A DNA stretch of 64,000 bases from Dyadobacter fermentans (GCF_019924045.1 NZ_JAHXBN010000014.1:62001-126000), one strand, 5' to 3'. Shown: positions 54,701 through 62,921, counted from the stretch's first letter. The notes: generated by a model from the sequence alone, not told the origin. Numbers and translations are program-made.

Positions 54701-55326
54701 ATGCAGGCACCGGCGCGGGCGATCTCAAATTCCGCGACGTGAACGGCGACGGCCGCATTACCATCGATGATAAAACCTACATCGGCAACCCCTGGCCTAA
54801 AATCACTTATGGCTTCTCGCTGAATCTCGGTTGGAAAGGCATTGATTTGCAGGCGATGTTCCAGGGCGTGCAGGGGGTGGATGTTTTCAATGGAAATAAA
54901 TATTACACCCAGTTTTTCGTCGGCGATTACAATACCACCAACGACATTTTTAAAACTTCGTTTTTCAATGGAAACGGCCTCACCGATCAGCCGCGTGTGG
55001 GTACAAAGGACGCTTCGGGTAACTACGTCCGCGACCCGAACTCGAACTATACCCGTATTTCCTCGTTCGTGGTTGAAAACGGTTCGTTCCTGAAATTACG
55101 CAACCTGCAAGTGGGCTATACATTGCCTTCCGCATTGGTGAAGCAATGGAAAATGAGTGGTTTGCGGGTTTATTTCCAGGCACAGAACCTGCTCACGTTT
55201 ACCGGCTACTCGGGCCTCGACCCGGAAGTGCTCGGCCGCAACGGTACCACCGCCCGCGGACTCGATACGATTTACTCGTACCCGCGCACGAGGCTGGTTT
55301 CCATGGGTATCGATCTGAATTTCTAA
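51748..55326 (+). CDS. SusC/RagA family TonB-linked outer-membrane protein with STN domain
   Basis: The start at 51748 gives 1192 residues. It has the long basic lead before the signal helix that STN-SusC proteins often have (signal core MKLTVLIFLIGTLQVLAEDT). STN domain about 60-135 (VSIKKKDATLLEVLRTVRKQ), carboxypeptidase-D-like domain (VTGKVSDEKGEPLAGVNVI), TonB region with EEVVVVGYGTQKRSDLTG, plug signature AIYGAQAAGGVVLVTTKRG, and a barrel ending VSMGIDLNF. It is the sensor-transporter of the sigma/FecR pair upstream. Genes downstream encode SusD, a PQQ sugar dehydrogenase and an acid-sugar dehydratase, so the ligand is probably a carbohydrate. Confidence 0.96.
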   Translation: MKFVYKGKTALWRAYILIRSRWELYAVKHRTDFGKVLLTMKLTVLIFLIGTLQVLAEDTFAQQVSIKKKDATLLEVLRTVRKQTGFLFICDLEMLDQAEKVNINVTNAPLKEVLDACFAGQPLTYNIVDKTIIVKKKREPVRKPKEQASLKEPFSFTSDPVLKEKMTELMRKKVNLQTIFDITVTGKVSDEKGEPLAGVNVIQKGTQRGTSTNEQGVFNIDITDADAVLTFSFVGFMSQEVIVGRRSQIDVTLKIDNKALEEVVVVGYGTQKRSDLTGSVSSVKSEEIKNLPVRSVNEALQGRAAGVQVTRPDGSPGGGSDIVIRGVGSIGGMAPLYIVDGIRMSAGNNFNLQDVESIEILKDASAAAIYGAQAAGGVVLVTTKRGVAGSDKMNINFNAYYGVRKPVNLYSMLNTPDYIKAKAASGVNTGGWGDPNTLPDNNWIDQIYQNGSDQSYSLSLSGATPKTNYYLSANYQREGGTIIDNWFERYGIRSNADFKINNRLKVGETLYGWSTRNNPVQTSTFPFRSAPVIPVYDPTNPVGGWAKTGTFFTGPNLVANELINHAKNNQYALEGNVYLDWEIVKGLNFRSTFGASIYAVNNYKFTEAYDFGTLKNVNAFLSRDQSNTRNFTGNFVLTYAKTFGRHEIKAMAGYEAYQSNLSNLHGEAQGFQVITYNLGMTTNPSTYKTSGGEFPQTRLLSQFGRINYTFADKYLFTANVRRDGSDRFGPANKWGVFPSFSVGWKVSEEAFVRDNFSQVSNLKVRASYGKLGSTSSIQQYTYQASFGGSGGTNILGLPNGDRSKGYALTAQLPNQNIKWEQVNQTDIGIDLGLFKNALNITADWYSRQTQDMIYQVPVPVSAGFYGSSVYTNIGQMSNKGLELAVDYRGKVRDFTYSVSANAAFNKNLVKQLSGTNNNPINDGAAGDYLESTVTRTQAGKPLSQFYGYIVEGLFQTDSEVAALNQSAQEAAAAAGKPTTGVFFQNAGTGAGDLKFRDVNGDGRITIDDKTYIGNPWPKITYGFSLNLGWKGIDLQAMFQGVQGVDVFNGNKYYTQFFVGDYNTTNDIFKTSFFNGNGLTDQPRVGTKDASGNYVRDPNSNYTRISSFVVENGSFLKLRNLQVGYTLPSALVKQWKMSGLRVYFQAQNLLTFTGYSGLDPEVLGRNGTTARGLDTIYSYPRTRLVSMGIDLNF

Positions 55327-55350
55327 CCGATTTAAACAGCTGGCAAGGCT

Positions 55351-57075
55351 ATGAAAATATTACACCAATTTCTCCTGCTTTTTGTGCTAACGTGCCTGCT
55401 TTCGTGCAGCAACGACTTCGTCAATGTCGAAAACCCGGGTGCACTGTCCCCTTCGCAATACCCCAACTCGGTAACCGACCTCGAACAGCTGCTGACGGGC
55501 GTATATGCTACCCAGCACGCCACGGGCCTTTATGGGCACACCATGCTGGGTAAAAACCTCTGGCTCTGGGACCACACCCTCGACCTGAGCTGGCAGGGTA
55601 CGCCGACGTGGATCCAGATGGGGCAGAACAATTCGCAGCCGAACGACAGCTTCCTGTACGACACCTGGCGCGAGCTTTGGCGCGGCGTGCAGCGCAGCAA
55701 TACATTGCTCACTTCCATCGAAACCTATCGCCAGAAAGCACCCAACGACGCTGCTGCCATTGATCTGATCAAAGGGCAAGTGCTTTTCCTGCGTGCCTGG
55801 TACTATTTCCACCTGGTATCGTTCTGGAGCGAGGGTTTCAATGCAGCTACGGATGGCGCTAAAATGGGCGTCCCTATCATTACCGAAGTAGCCCCCGGCC
55901 TCGACGCGACACAGGTACCGCGTAAAACCGTGAAGGAAGGCTGGGATTTCATTATCAGCGATCTCAAAGCCGCCGAAGGCCTGCTCAAAAGCACCAGCTG
56001 GACCGGCGCTACTGATAAACACAAGGTGTCGGGCTGGGCTGTAAAGGGCTTTTTGGGCAAAGTATACGCCTACCAGGCCGATTGGGCCAATGCCAAAACC
56101 TACCTCGGTGATGTGGTGACCAACAGCGGCAAATCGCTGGTGTCGTTCGATGTGTATAAGGATATGTTCAATGGTAAAAATGAATTTACATCCGAATCCC
56201 TTTTTGAACTGAACCTGAATGTGGACATGACCGCCCGCGGTGGCGACGACCAGTCGATGGGGTCGAGCATCGGGATGGTGATCGCGCCTACGTACGTGAG
56301 CGACAACGGAGGACAGGCGGCTTCGGCATGGTCGAACGTGTTTCCGCATGCCAAAAACATTGCCCGTTTCGGGTTTAATGAGGGGCATTATTTCAAACCC
56401 GGCACCACGAGCGCCAATATCGCCAACGTGGATCCTGCCTACATTACCCGCTCACTGGAAGCGAAGAAAAAGCAAACCGTCGACCCGCGCCTTTGGGTAG
56501 CATGCTACCAACCTTATGTGGATTCGATGGTTGTGAGCGGCAAAAAGCGACCTATTTCGCATTATCTCGACATTACCGAGTTGGATATGGAGGCTTGGAG
56601 TTTCCGCAAATTCACGAATCCGAACGGCACCGAAGCGGAGATCAACATGTCGAATGGTGCCAACTTTCCGTGGCTCCGGCTGGCCGATGTGTACCTGCTT
56701 TATGCGGAAACACTCTCGCATTCTGGCGACAATGCGGGTGCATTGGAATACATTAATAAGGTCAAAAGAAGGGCATACGGGCTGCCCGTCAACACACCTT
56801 CGGCTTTGGACTACAAGAGCCTTACCGACCAAACGAAAGCAACCGACGCCGTCCTGAAAAACGACCCGCTCAAATACGAACGTTGGGCGGAGCTTTTCGC
56901 CGAAGGCCATTGGTGGCTCGATGTCCGTCGCTGGCAGATCGGCGATAAGGAAGCGGCTTACTACCAGCGCATCCGCGGAGGCGCCATTCAGTGGGACCCT
57001 ACGGATTATGCCCAGCCGATCCCGATCAACGAAATTACTGCGAATGTGAATATGAGGCAGAATCCGGGATATTGA
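55351..57075 (+). CDS. SusD/RagB family nutrient-binding lipoprotein
   Basis: A 574-residue lipoprotein (LLLFVLTCLLSC signal). SusD features: DFVNVENPGALSPSQYP at the mature start, IDLIKGQVLFLRAWYYFHLV, FPWLRLADVYLLYAETLSHS and a final KYERWAELFAEGHWWLDVRR followed by IPINEITANVNMRQNPGY, the classic C-terminal signature. It lies 24 bp after its SusC and 20 bp before the PQQ dehydrogenase gene, so probably one operon. Confidence 0.95.
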   Translation: MKILHQFLLLFVLTCLLSCSNDFVNVENPGALSPSQYPNSVTDLEQLLTGVYATQHATGLYGHTMLGKNLWLWDHTLDLSWQGTPTWIQMGQNNSQPNDSFLYDTWRELWRGVQRSNTLLTSIETYRQKAPNDAAAIDLIKGQVLFLRAWYYFHLVSFWSEGFNAATDGAKMGVPIITEVAPGLDATQVPRKTVKEGWDFIISDLKAAEGLLKSTSWTGATDKHKVSGWAVKGFLGKVYAYQADWANAKTYLGDVVTNSGKSLVSFDVYKDMFNGKNEFTSESLFELNLNVDMTARGGDDQSMGSSIGMVIAPTYVSDNGGQAASAWSNVFPHAKNIARFGFNEGHYFKPGTTSANIANVDPAYITRSLEAKKKQTVDPRLWVACYQPYVDSMVVSGKKRPISHYLDITELDMEAWSFRKFTNPNGTEAEINMSNGANFPWLRLADVYLLYAETLSHSGDNAGALEYINKVKRRAYGLPVNTPSALDYKSLTDQTKATDAVLKNDPLKYERWAELFAEGHWWLDVRRWQIGDKEAAYYQRIRGGAIQWDPTDYAQPIPINEITANVNMRQNPGY

Positions 57076-57095
57076 CCTAACCCATTGAATATCCG

Positions 57096-59351
57096 ATGAA
57101 TCCGAAGATAAGGAAAAACATCGGCGGGCCGGCGCGTTTCTTGTGCCGGCTCGCCGCAATGGGAATCCTGCTGCCCGCAGCCGCGCTCGTTGGCCTGCAC
57201 ACCGACGACCGCAATGCCGACTGGATTGCCTACGGCGGCAACAAGGCCGGGAACCGCTATTCGCCATTGACGCAGATTAACCTGGGTAATGTAAGCCAGC
57301 TGAAAGTGGCCTGGGAATACGATGCCTCGAAACTGGCGGCAGGCGGTCCTGCCGCAGGAACGGCACCTGTCCGCCGCCCGATGGAAATCCAGTGCCAGCC
57401 CATCATCGTGAACGGCATTTTGTACGGCACCACACCACAGCTGAGCCTGTTTGCATTGAAAGCCGACACCGGAGAAGAGCTTTGGCGTTTCGACCCATTC
57501 ACAGGTGGCACACCGCGTTACCACGTGAGCAGAGGTGTGATGTTTTGGGAAGACGGGCGGGATAAAAGAATCCTTTACACAGCTGGGAACCACCTTTGTG
57601 CCGTCGATGCCGCCACTGGAAAACTCGTGCAAGGCTTCGGCGATGGCGGTAAAGTCGATTTGAGCCAGGGGGTAGCCGGTCGGCCGGGGCGTGAAAATGA
57701 TAAATTATCGGTGGATGCGACTTCGCCGGGTGTGATTTACAAGGATATGCTGGTGATCGGTTCGCGCGTGTCCGAGTACGGGGATGCCGCGCCCGGGCAC
57801 ATACGCGCATTCGACGTGCGCACGGGAAAGCTCAAATGGACATTTCACACCGTGCCCGAACCGGGAGAGCCCGGCCACGACACCTGGCCCAAAGATGCCT
57901 GGAAGCGCATTGGCGGTGCCAACAATTGGGCCGGTATGGTGCTCGACGAAAAACGGGGTGCAGTGTATTTCGGTACCGGCTCGCCGTCGGTCGATTTTTA
58001 TGGTGCCGACCGCGAAGGGAAGAATTTGTATGCCAATTGCGTGATCTCGCTAAATGCGGAGACCGGGAAAATGAACTGGTACTATCAGACCGTCCATCAT
58101 GACCTTTGGGACAGGGATATTTCGTGCCAGCCCAATCTTTTGACCGTCAGGCACAAAGGCTCAAACGGCAAGCTCCGTAAGATCGACGCCGTGGCGCAGG
58201 CGACCAAAGACGGCCTGATTTTCCTGCTCGACCGCGACACTGGCAAACCGCTGTTTCCGGTGGAGGAACGCCCCGCGTTGACGGATTACCATCTTCCAGG
58301 TGAACATCCGTGGCCCACACAGCCTTTCCCGACCAAGCCTGCGCCGTTTTCGCGGCAGAATTTTACAGAAAGTGAAATCACCGATCGCACGCCCGAAGCA
58401 CACGCATTTGTGAAGGAAAAATTCGTCCAGACCCGTTCCGGCAACAAGTACATGCCGCCCAGCAAAGAAGGAAGCCTGTACCTGGGCATCGGCGGAGGCG
58501 CTGAATGGGGTGGTAATGCGGCCGATCCGGAAGGTATTTTGTACCAAAACGCCAACGAAATGGTATGGGATCTGAAAATGATGGATTATAGCGGGAGGGG
58601 TGGTTATGCTGCCCGCCAGGCTGCGGCATCGCCTGGTCAGGGGGTATACATGCGGAATTGTGCCGCCTGCCACCGCGCCGACCGCCAGGGCAGCGGGCAG
58701 GAGTATCCAAGCCTTGTGCAGGTTGGCAACAGAATGTCGAAGGAGGAAATTGGCAATATTATCAAAAGCGGACGCGGTCGAATGCCTTCATTCCAACATA
58801 TTTCCGATAAAGAGCGGGACGAGCTGGTGGCATTCCTGGGCAACCCCGAACAAAGGGTATTGGCATCCGAAAATCACAGCGCGAGCGAAGCACCTGACGA
58901 GGCTAAATCGGCATTTCCGTACATTCCGCCATACATCAACAATGGCTGGACGCGCTTCTTCGATCCCGACGGTTACCCGGCTATCAAACCACCCTGGGGA
59001 ACGCTCAACGCCGTCGACCTCAATACTGGCGAATATCTCTGGCGTGTACCGCTGGGCGAGTTCTCTGAGCTCACCAAAAAGGGCGTTCCTATTACCGGCA
59101 CCGAAAACTACGGCGGGCCGATCGTGACGGCAGGAGGGCTGGTGTTCATTGCAGGCACCAAAGACGAGAAAATCCGCGCATTCGATCGTAAAACCGGCAA
59201 AACCGTTTGGGAATACCAGCTACCGGCAGGCGGCTTCGCAACCCCGGCTACCTACATGGTGAATGGCAGGCAATATGTAGTGATCGCCGCCGGCGGAGCC
59301 AAAAACGGGCACAAGTCCGGAGGGAAATACATCGCGTTTGCATTGCCGTGA
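57096..59351 (+). CDS. PQQ-dependent dehydrogenase with inserted cytochrome c domain
   Basis: A 751-residue exported protein of the quinoprotein glucose-dehydrogenase type. After an N-terminal hydrophobic signal comes the first propeller blade (DWIAYGGNKAGNRYSPLTQI); the PQQ propeller fills the rest, with blades containing WRFDPFTGGTPRYHVSRGVM, GTGSPSVDFYGADREGKNL and WYYQTVHHDLWDRDISCQPN. A heme c domain is inserted at about residues 510-590, with CAACH at 522-526 and a likely Met ligand in GRGRMPSF. The chain then returns to the propeller (GTLNAVDLNTGEYLWRVPLG, YGGPIVTAGGLVFIAGTKDE). It oxidises a sugar or alcohol in the periplasm and passes electrons through its own heme. No pqq synthesis genes are in the window. 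Confidence 0.92.
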   Translation: MNPKIRKNIGGPARFLCRLAAMGILLPAAALVGLHTDDRNADWIAYGGNKAGNRYSPLTQINLGNVSQLKVAWEYDASKLAAGGPAAGTAPVRRPMEIQCQPIIVNGILYGTTPQLSLFALKADTGEELWRFDPFTGGTPRYHVSRGVMFWEDGRDKRILYTAGNHLCAVDAATGKLVQGFGDGGKVDLSQGVAGRPGRENDKLSVDATSPGVIYKDMLVIGSRVSEYGDAAPGHIRAFDVRTGKLKWTFHTVPEPGEPGHDTWPKDAWKRIGGANNWAGMVLDEKRGAVYFGTGSPSVDFYGADREGKNLYANCVISLNAETGKMNWYYQTVHHDLWDRDISCQPNLLTVRHKGSNGKLRKIDAVAQATKDGLIFLLDRDTGKPLFPVEERPALTDYHLPGEHPWPTQPFPTKPAPFSRQNFTESEITDRTPEAHAFVKEKFVQTRSGNKYMPPSKEGSLYLGIGGGAEWGGNAADPEGILYQNANEMVWDLKMMDYSGRGGYAARQAAASPGQGVYMRNCAACHRADRQGSGQEYPSLVQVGNRMSKEEIGNIIKSGRGRMPSFQHISDKERDELVAFLGNPEQRVLASENHSASEAPDEAKSAFPYIPPYINNGWTRFFDPDGYPAIKPPWGTLNAVDLNTGEYLWRVPLGEFSELTKKGVPITGTENYGGPIVTAGGLVFIAGTKDEKIRAFDRKTGKTVWEYQLPAGGFATPATYMVNGRQYVVIAAGGAKNGHKSGGKYIAFALP

Positions 59352-59369
59352 GGGGGCATGGGCGTGGAC

Positions 59370-59546
59370 CATTGACCGTCGACCGCTGACCGCTGACCGC
59401 TGACCATGGACCGCCGACCGCCGACCATGGACCATTTCTGACTACACATGACCTACTGACTATTCTTGACCTACTGACTACACATGACCTACTGACTATT
59501 CCTGACCTACTGACTACACATGACCAACTGACTATTCTTGACCCAT
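59370..59546 (+). repeat. TGAC repeat array with 36-bp higher-order units
   Basis: Three 36-bp units begin at 59439, 59475 and 59511, each made of TGACTACACA, TGACCTAC, TGACTATTCT and TGACCTAC (10+8+10+8 bp, with small variants in the last). They are preceded (59370-59435) by a GC-richer block with 7-bp GACCGCT units. The array ends 27 bp before the ATG of the next gene. Confidence 0.93.
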
Positions 59547-59573
59547 TGATAACCATTCCTAATCCAAACATTT

Positions 59574-60935
59574 ATGAACAACAATACCTCTGAGCCCCAA
59601 CAGAATCGTCGTGACGCTTTGAAAATGCTGGGAGCGGGATCGGCAGCCGGGCTGCTCGGCCTGCTCGGTTCGGCAGACCGCGCTCATGCGCATGACATGC
59701 AACCCGCGTATGCGAGGGGCATGGCACCGGTGAAAATCAAGAGCGTGAAAGCGATCGTCACCGCCCCCCAGGGCTCCAACCTGATCGTCGTGAAAGTGGA
59801 AACCACCGAGCCGGGCTTGTACGGGCTTGGCTGCGCTACTTTTACTCAGCGTGCTTTTGCGGTGGTGACGGCGATCGATACTTATCTCAACGAATTCTGC
59901 GTAGGCAAGGATGTCGACAACATCGAAGACATGTGGCATTCGACCTACGTGAGTTCCTACTGGCGCAACGGCCCGGTGCTGAACAATGCATTGAGCGGGC
60001 TCGATGAGGCACTCTGGGATATCAAAGGCAAGCGCGCCGGTATGCCGGTGTACCAGTTGCTGGGCGGTAAGGCACGGTTTGCGATACCGTGTTACACCCA
60101 CGCCAATGGTAACACGCCCGAGGCAGTGGCCGATGACGTCCAGCGGATTATGGACCGGGGTTTCAAGTACATCCGCATTCAGCAGGGCGGCTATGGTGCC
60201 GTGGGCGCTACCGAGCAGAAGCCGGATTTCAAAGCAGCGGGTTTTGGCGGGACCACGGATAACTATATGAATGAACGGGCGTATCTGAAATCGGTTCCGA
60301 AGCTTTTTGAAGCGGTGCGGAAGCGCTGCGGCGAGGATATCGAGTTGTTGCACGACATCCACGAGCGTGTGCAGCCGATGGACGCCATTAACATGATCAA
60401 GGCGCTGGAAGCGTACCGGCCTTTTTTCATTGAAGATCCATTCTCGCCTGAAAACATGGGCTGGTTCCGTCAGCTGCGGCAAAGTACCACCGTTCCGATA
60501 GCCATGGGCGAGTTGTTCAACAACGTGAACGAATTCCGCGACCCGATGGCCAACCAATGGTTCGATTATATCCGTTGCCACGTGTCGCAGATCGGCGGCA
60601 TTACACCGGCCATGAAAGTGGCACGGCTGGGCGAGTGGTTTAATATCAAAACAGCCTGGCATGGGCCGGGCGACGTTTCGCCGGTGGGCCACGCTGCGCA
60701 TGCGCATGTCGATCTCGCTGTCTGGAACTTCGGGATCCAGGAGGCTGTAAGCTTCAACGACAAGACCCTGGCGATTTTCAAGGGTTGCCCGACGATGAAG
60801 GATGGGTATATGTCGGTGAACGAGGTGCCGGGACTGGGCGTGGATATTGATGAAAAAGAAGCCGCGAAGTATCCGATCACAAGCAAATCCAACTGGCAGG
60901 TTCGTAAATTTGACGGTACGAGCATCCGGCCATAA
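59574..60935 (+). CDS. Tat-exported mannonate dehydratase-like enolase-superfamily protein
   Basis: A 453-residue protein with a Tat signal (NRRDALKMLGAGSAAGLLG, about 11-29). The mature part matches the ManD/RspA group of acid-sugar dehydratases: LDEALWDIKGKRAGMPVYQL in the capping/barrel junction, CYTHANGNTPEAV, metal ligands in LLHDIHERVQP (Asp), FFIEDPFSPENMG (Glu) and IAMGELFNN (Glu), and HGPGDVSPVGHAAHAH near the end. Such enzymes remove water from aldonic acids such as mannonate or gluconate with Mg2+. Cytoplasmic location is the norm, so a Tat signal is unusual. It follows the PQQ dehydrogenase gene, whose product could make the aldonate substrate. Substrate identity is not proven. 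Confidence 0.88.
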   Translation: MNNNTSEPQQNRRDALKMLGAGSAAGLLGLLGSADRAHAHDMQPAYARGMAPVKIKSVKAIVTAPQGSNLIVVKVETTEPGLYGLGCATFTQRAFAVVTAIDTYLNEFCVGKDVDNIEDMWHSTYVSSYWRNGPVLNNALSGLDEALWDIKGKRAGMPVYQLLGGKARFAIPCYTHANGNTPEAVADDVQRIMDRGFKYIRIQQGGYGAVGATEQKPDFKAAGFGGTTDNYMNERAYLKSVPKLFEAVRKRCGEDIELLHDIHERVQPMDAINMIKALEAYRPFFIEDPFSPENMGWFRQLRQSTTVPIAMGELFNNVNEFRDPMANQWFDYIRCHVSQIGGITPAMKVARLGEWFNIKTAWHGPGDVSPVGHAAHAHVDLAVWNFGIQEAVSFNDKTLAIFKGCPTMKDGYMSVNEVPGLGVDIDEKEAAKYPITSKSNWQVRKFDGTSIRP

Positions 60936-60950
60936 TGTTTGTTGGTCGCA

Positions 60951-61020
60951 AATGCCGTCGGGCATGTAATATTGGTAGCATCAAGTTGATATTGAGAATC
61001 CCAATGCCGTAGGCATGTAA
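60951..61020. repeat. Pair of short palindromic (GCATGTAA) repeats
   Basis: Two copies of a small hairpin, AATGCC-(GTCG)-GGCATGTAA at 60951 and AATGCC-(GTA)-GGCATGTAA at 61003, frame a segment with ATATTGGTAGCA. This resembles an interspersed repeat family I recall from Bacteroidota genomes. It lies in the 91-bp gap before the SGNH-TPR gene. Confidence 0.6.
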
Positions 61021-61026
61021 CAGCGA

Positions 61027-62760
61027 ATGAAACGCGAGTCTCTATTTAAATTGATCATATTGTTAATGCCCTTTCTGGTACTGCTGGTGCTGGAAGGGGC
61101 ATTGCGGTTGTTTGGCTACGGACACGATCTGGCGGTTTTTACGGAAGATCCAGCCCGGAAAGGCTACCTGGTGCTCAATCCGCACGCTTCAAAGCGCTAT
61201 TTTGCCAATCAGCAGAATGCCACCTATGGCAATGCCGAGCCTTTCACTGCGAATAAGGCGCCGGGCGTGTTTCGCATCTTCGTATTGGGCGAATCTACTA
61301 CCATTGGTTATCCTTACATGAACAATGGGTCGTTTCACCGCTGGCTGCAATACCGGCTTCTACAAACCTATCCCGACCGTGATTTCGAGGTCATTAATCT
61401 TTCGCTGACGGCCGTAAATTCCTACACCGTCCTCGATTTCGGCAAAGCCGTGCTCGATTATGAGCCGGACGCCGTGCTGGTATACACGGGCCATAACGAG
61501 TACTACGGAGCGATGGGCGTGGCTGCTACCAAAGGCGTTGGCCATAACCGTACCCTGGCGCGCTGGCTGATGAACCTGCGCAGCTGGCGGCTTACCCAAC
61601 TGATAGCCACGGTCGCCGACAAAATTATTGGACTGATTTCGGGTGAAAACGTCGATTTACGCGAAAACCTGATGAAGCGGATGGCCGCCGACCAGCAGAT
61701 CGCATTCGGCTCGGCTGCATACAATGCCGGAATTGATCAATTCAGGACCAATATGGACGAACTCGCCGCAGCAACCAGTGCACGAGGCATTCCGCTGTTG
61801 ATCAGTAACCTTGTCAGCAATGAAAAGGATTTGAAACCCTTCGTCAGTATTCCCGACGGACGAGGGAAATCAGCTGATACGCATTATCAATCAGGCATTC
61901 AGTTATTTAATCAAGCTGATTACCCATCCGCTAAAAAGGAGTTCGTGACGGCAAAGGAGCTCGACGCATTGCGTTTCCGTGCGCCGGAGGCATTGAATAC
62001 CATTATCAAAGATATCACGCACGCACACAAGGGCGTGACGCTCGTAGACACACGCGACCTTTTTGAAAAACACGCTGCCACGGGTATTCTGGGCAAGGAA
62101 ACTTTGCTGGAACACGTACATCCCAATTTGCAGGGATATGCGCTGCTTTCGGAAGCGTTTTATCAGACCCTTCGGCAAACGGGGCTATTGCCGGCATCAT
62201 CAGCCGAAATGCCCTTAGAAGCGTTGAAAAAGCAGATGCCGGTCACCATCGTGGATTCGCTGAAAGGGGAGTATGAAATGATGATCCTCAAAGAAGGCTG
62301 GCCGTTCAATATCCCGATGCCGGCGGAAGAAAAGCGGGAGAAAACGGAAGAGGAAAAGCTGGCGGGCGCATTGGTGGTCAAACAAATATCCTGGCGCGAC
62401 GCCATGGGCCGGCTGCAACAGCATTACGCTGCCGCCAAAGATACCGCCGCAATGCTCCGCGTAGCCGAAGCGTTGGCGCTCGACGATCCGTTAAATGCGG
62501 TGTATTTCGATAATGCCGGCAAGCTCAGTATTGCGTTGGGTTTGCATCGCCAGGCAGTTAATTATCTGTCAAAAGCATTCCGAATGGAGAACAGTTTCGA
62601 ACGCGCGCGGATGCTTTTTGTGATATTACTCAAAATGGACCGGCCGGAGGAAGCATTGCCTTATGTGCGCTATGCGGCGACCAATAATACTTCGCGGTTT
62701 AATCTGAATGAACTGCTTTCGTTCGTGCAGCAGCAGGTGGAAGCTAAAAAGCGGCGCTAA
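61027..62760 (+). CDS. Membrane-anchored SGNH hydrolase-like protein with TPR region
   Basis: A 577-residue protein with one N-terminal membrane helix (FKLIILLMPFLVLLVLEGAL). The SGNH-like domain (about 80-390) has block I IFVLGESTTIGYPY with GES in place of GDS but the Ser kept, AVLVYTGHNEYYGAMG with the conserved Asn, and LLEHVHPNLQGYALLSEAFY with the His. The C-terminal about 150 residues form TPR-like helices (MLRVAEALALDDPLNAVYFD, HRQAVNYLSKAFRMENSFER). This combination is known from exported proteins linked to envelope-glycan modification, but the substrate is unknown. It starts 6 bp after a palindromic repeat. Confidence 0.82.
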   Translation: MKRESLFKLIILLMPFLVLLVLEGALRLFGYGHDLAVFTEDPARKGYLVLNPHASKRYFANQQNATYGNAEPFTANKAPGVFRIFVLGESTTIGYPYMNNGSFHRWLQYRLLQTYPDRDFEVINLSLTAVNSYTVLDFGKAVLDYEPDAVLVYTGHNEYYGAMGVAATKGVGHNRTLARWLMNLRSWRLTQLIATVADKIIGLISGENVDLRENLMKRMAADQQIAFGSAAYNAGIDQFRTNMDELAAATSARGIPLLISNLVSNEKDLKPFVSIPDGRGKSADTHYQSGIQLFNQADYPSAKKEFVTAKELDALRFRAPEALNTIIKDITHAHKGVTLVDTRDLFEKHAATGILGKETLLEHVHPNLQGYALLSEAFYQTLRQTGLLPASSAEMPLEALKKQMPVTIVDSLKGEYEMMILKEGWPFNIPMPAEEKREKTEEEKLAGALVVKQISWRDAMGRLQQHYAAAKDTAAMLRVAEALALDDPLNAVYFDNAGKLSIALGLHRQAVNYLSKAFRMENSFERARMLFVILLKMDRPEEALPYVRYAATNNTSRFNLNELLSFVQQQVEAKKRR

Positions 62761-62767
62761 TACGATT

Positions 62768-62913
62768 GGCGCGAAGCGCTTGGCAGCCGGTGCGAAGCTC
62801 TTGCTTTGCACACACCATTCGCAGGCCTCCGGCCGGTCAACACAGCAAGCTTATTGCAATACCGACCGGCCGGAGGCCTGCGAATATCAGGCACGAAGGT
62901 TTACCTTCGCGCC
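62768..62913. repeat. Composite palindromic element between convergent genes
   Basis: The core is a perfect 22-bp inverted repeat (62817-62838 with 62864-62885; arms contain GCAGGCCTCCGGCCGG) around a 25-nt loop. It is flanked by smaller hairpins at 62790-62811 (GTGCGAAGC/GCTTTGCAC) and 62891-62912 (CGAAGGT/ACCTTCG), and an outer 9-bp pair GGCGCGAAG/CTTCGCGCC encloses it all. It probably terminates both genes; the form is like REP/BIME elements. Confidence 0.8.
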
Positions 62914-62921
62914 ACCCGCCA

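Noticed and set aside
59559..60965. 468-codon open frame on the minus strand opposite the ManD-like gene
   Set aside because: It is a shadow of a clear enolase-superfamily gene; the translation is rich in His, Arg and Val with no domain pattern. Similar shadows at 3732-4685 and 47638-48930 were rejected for the same reason.
61027..62760. GES in place of GDS in the SGNH-TPR protein as evidence of inactivation
   Set aside because: The serine is kept, and relatives of this membrane-anchored group commonly vary the middle residue; the Asn and His blocks are also present.
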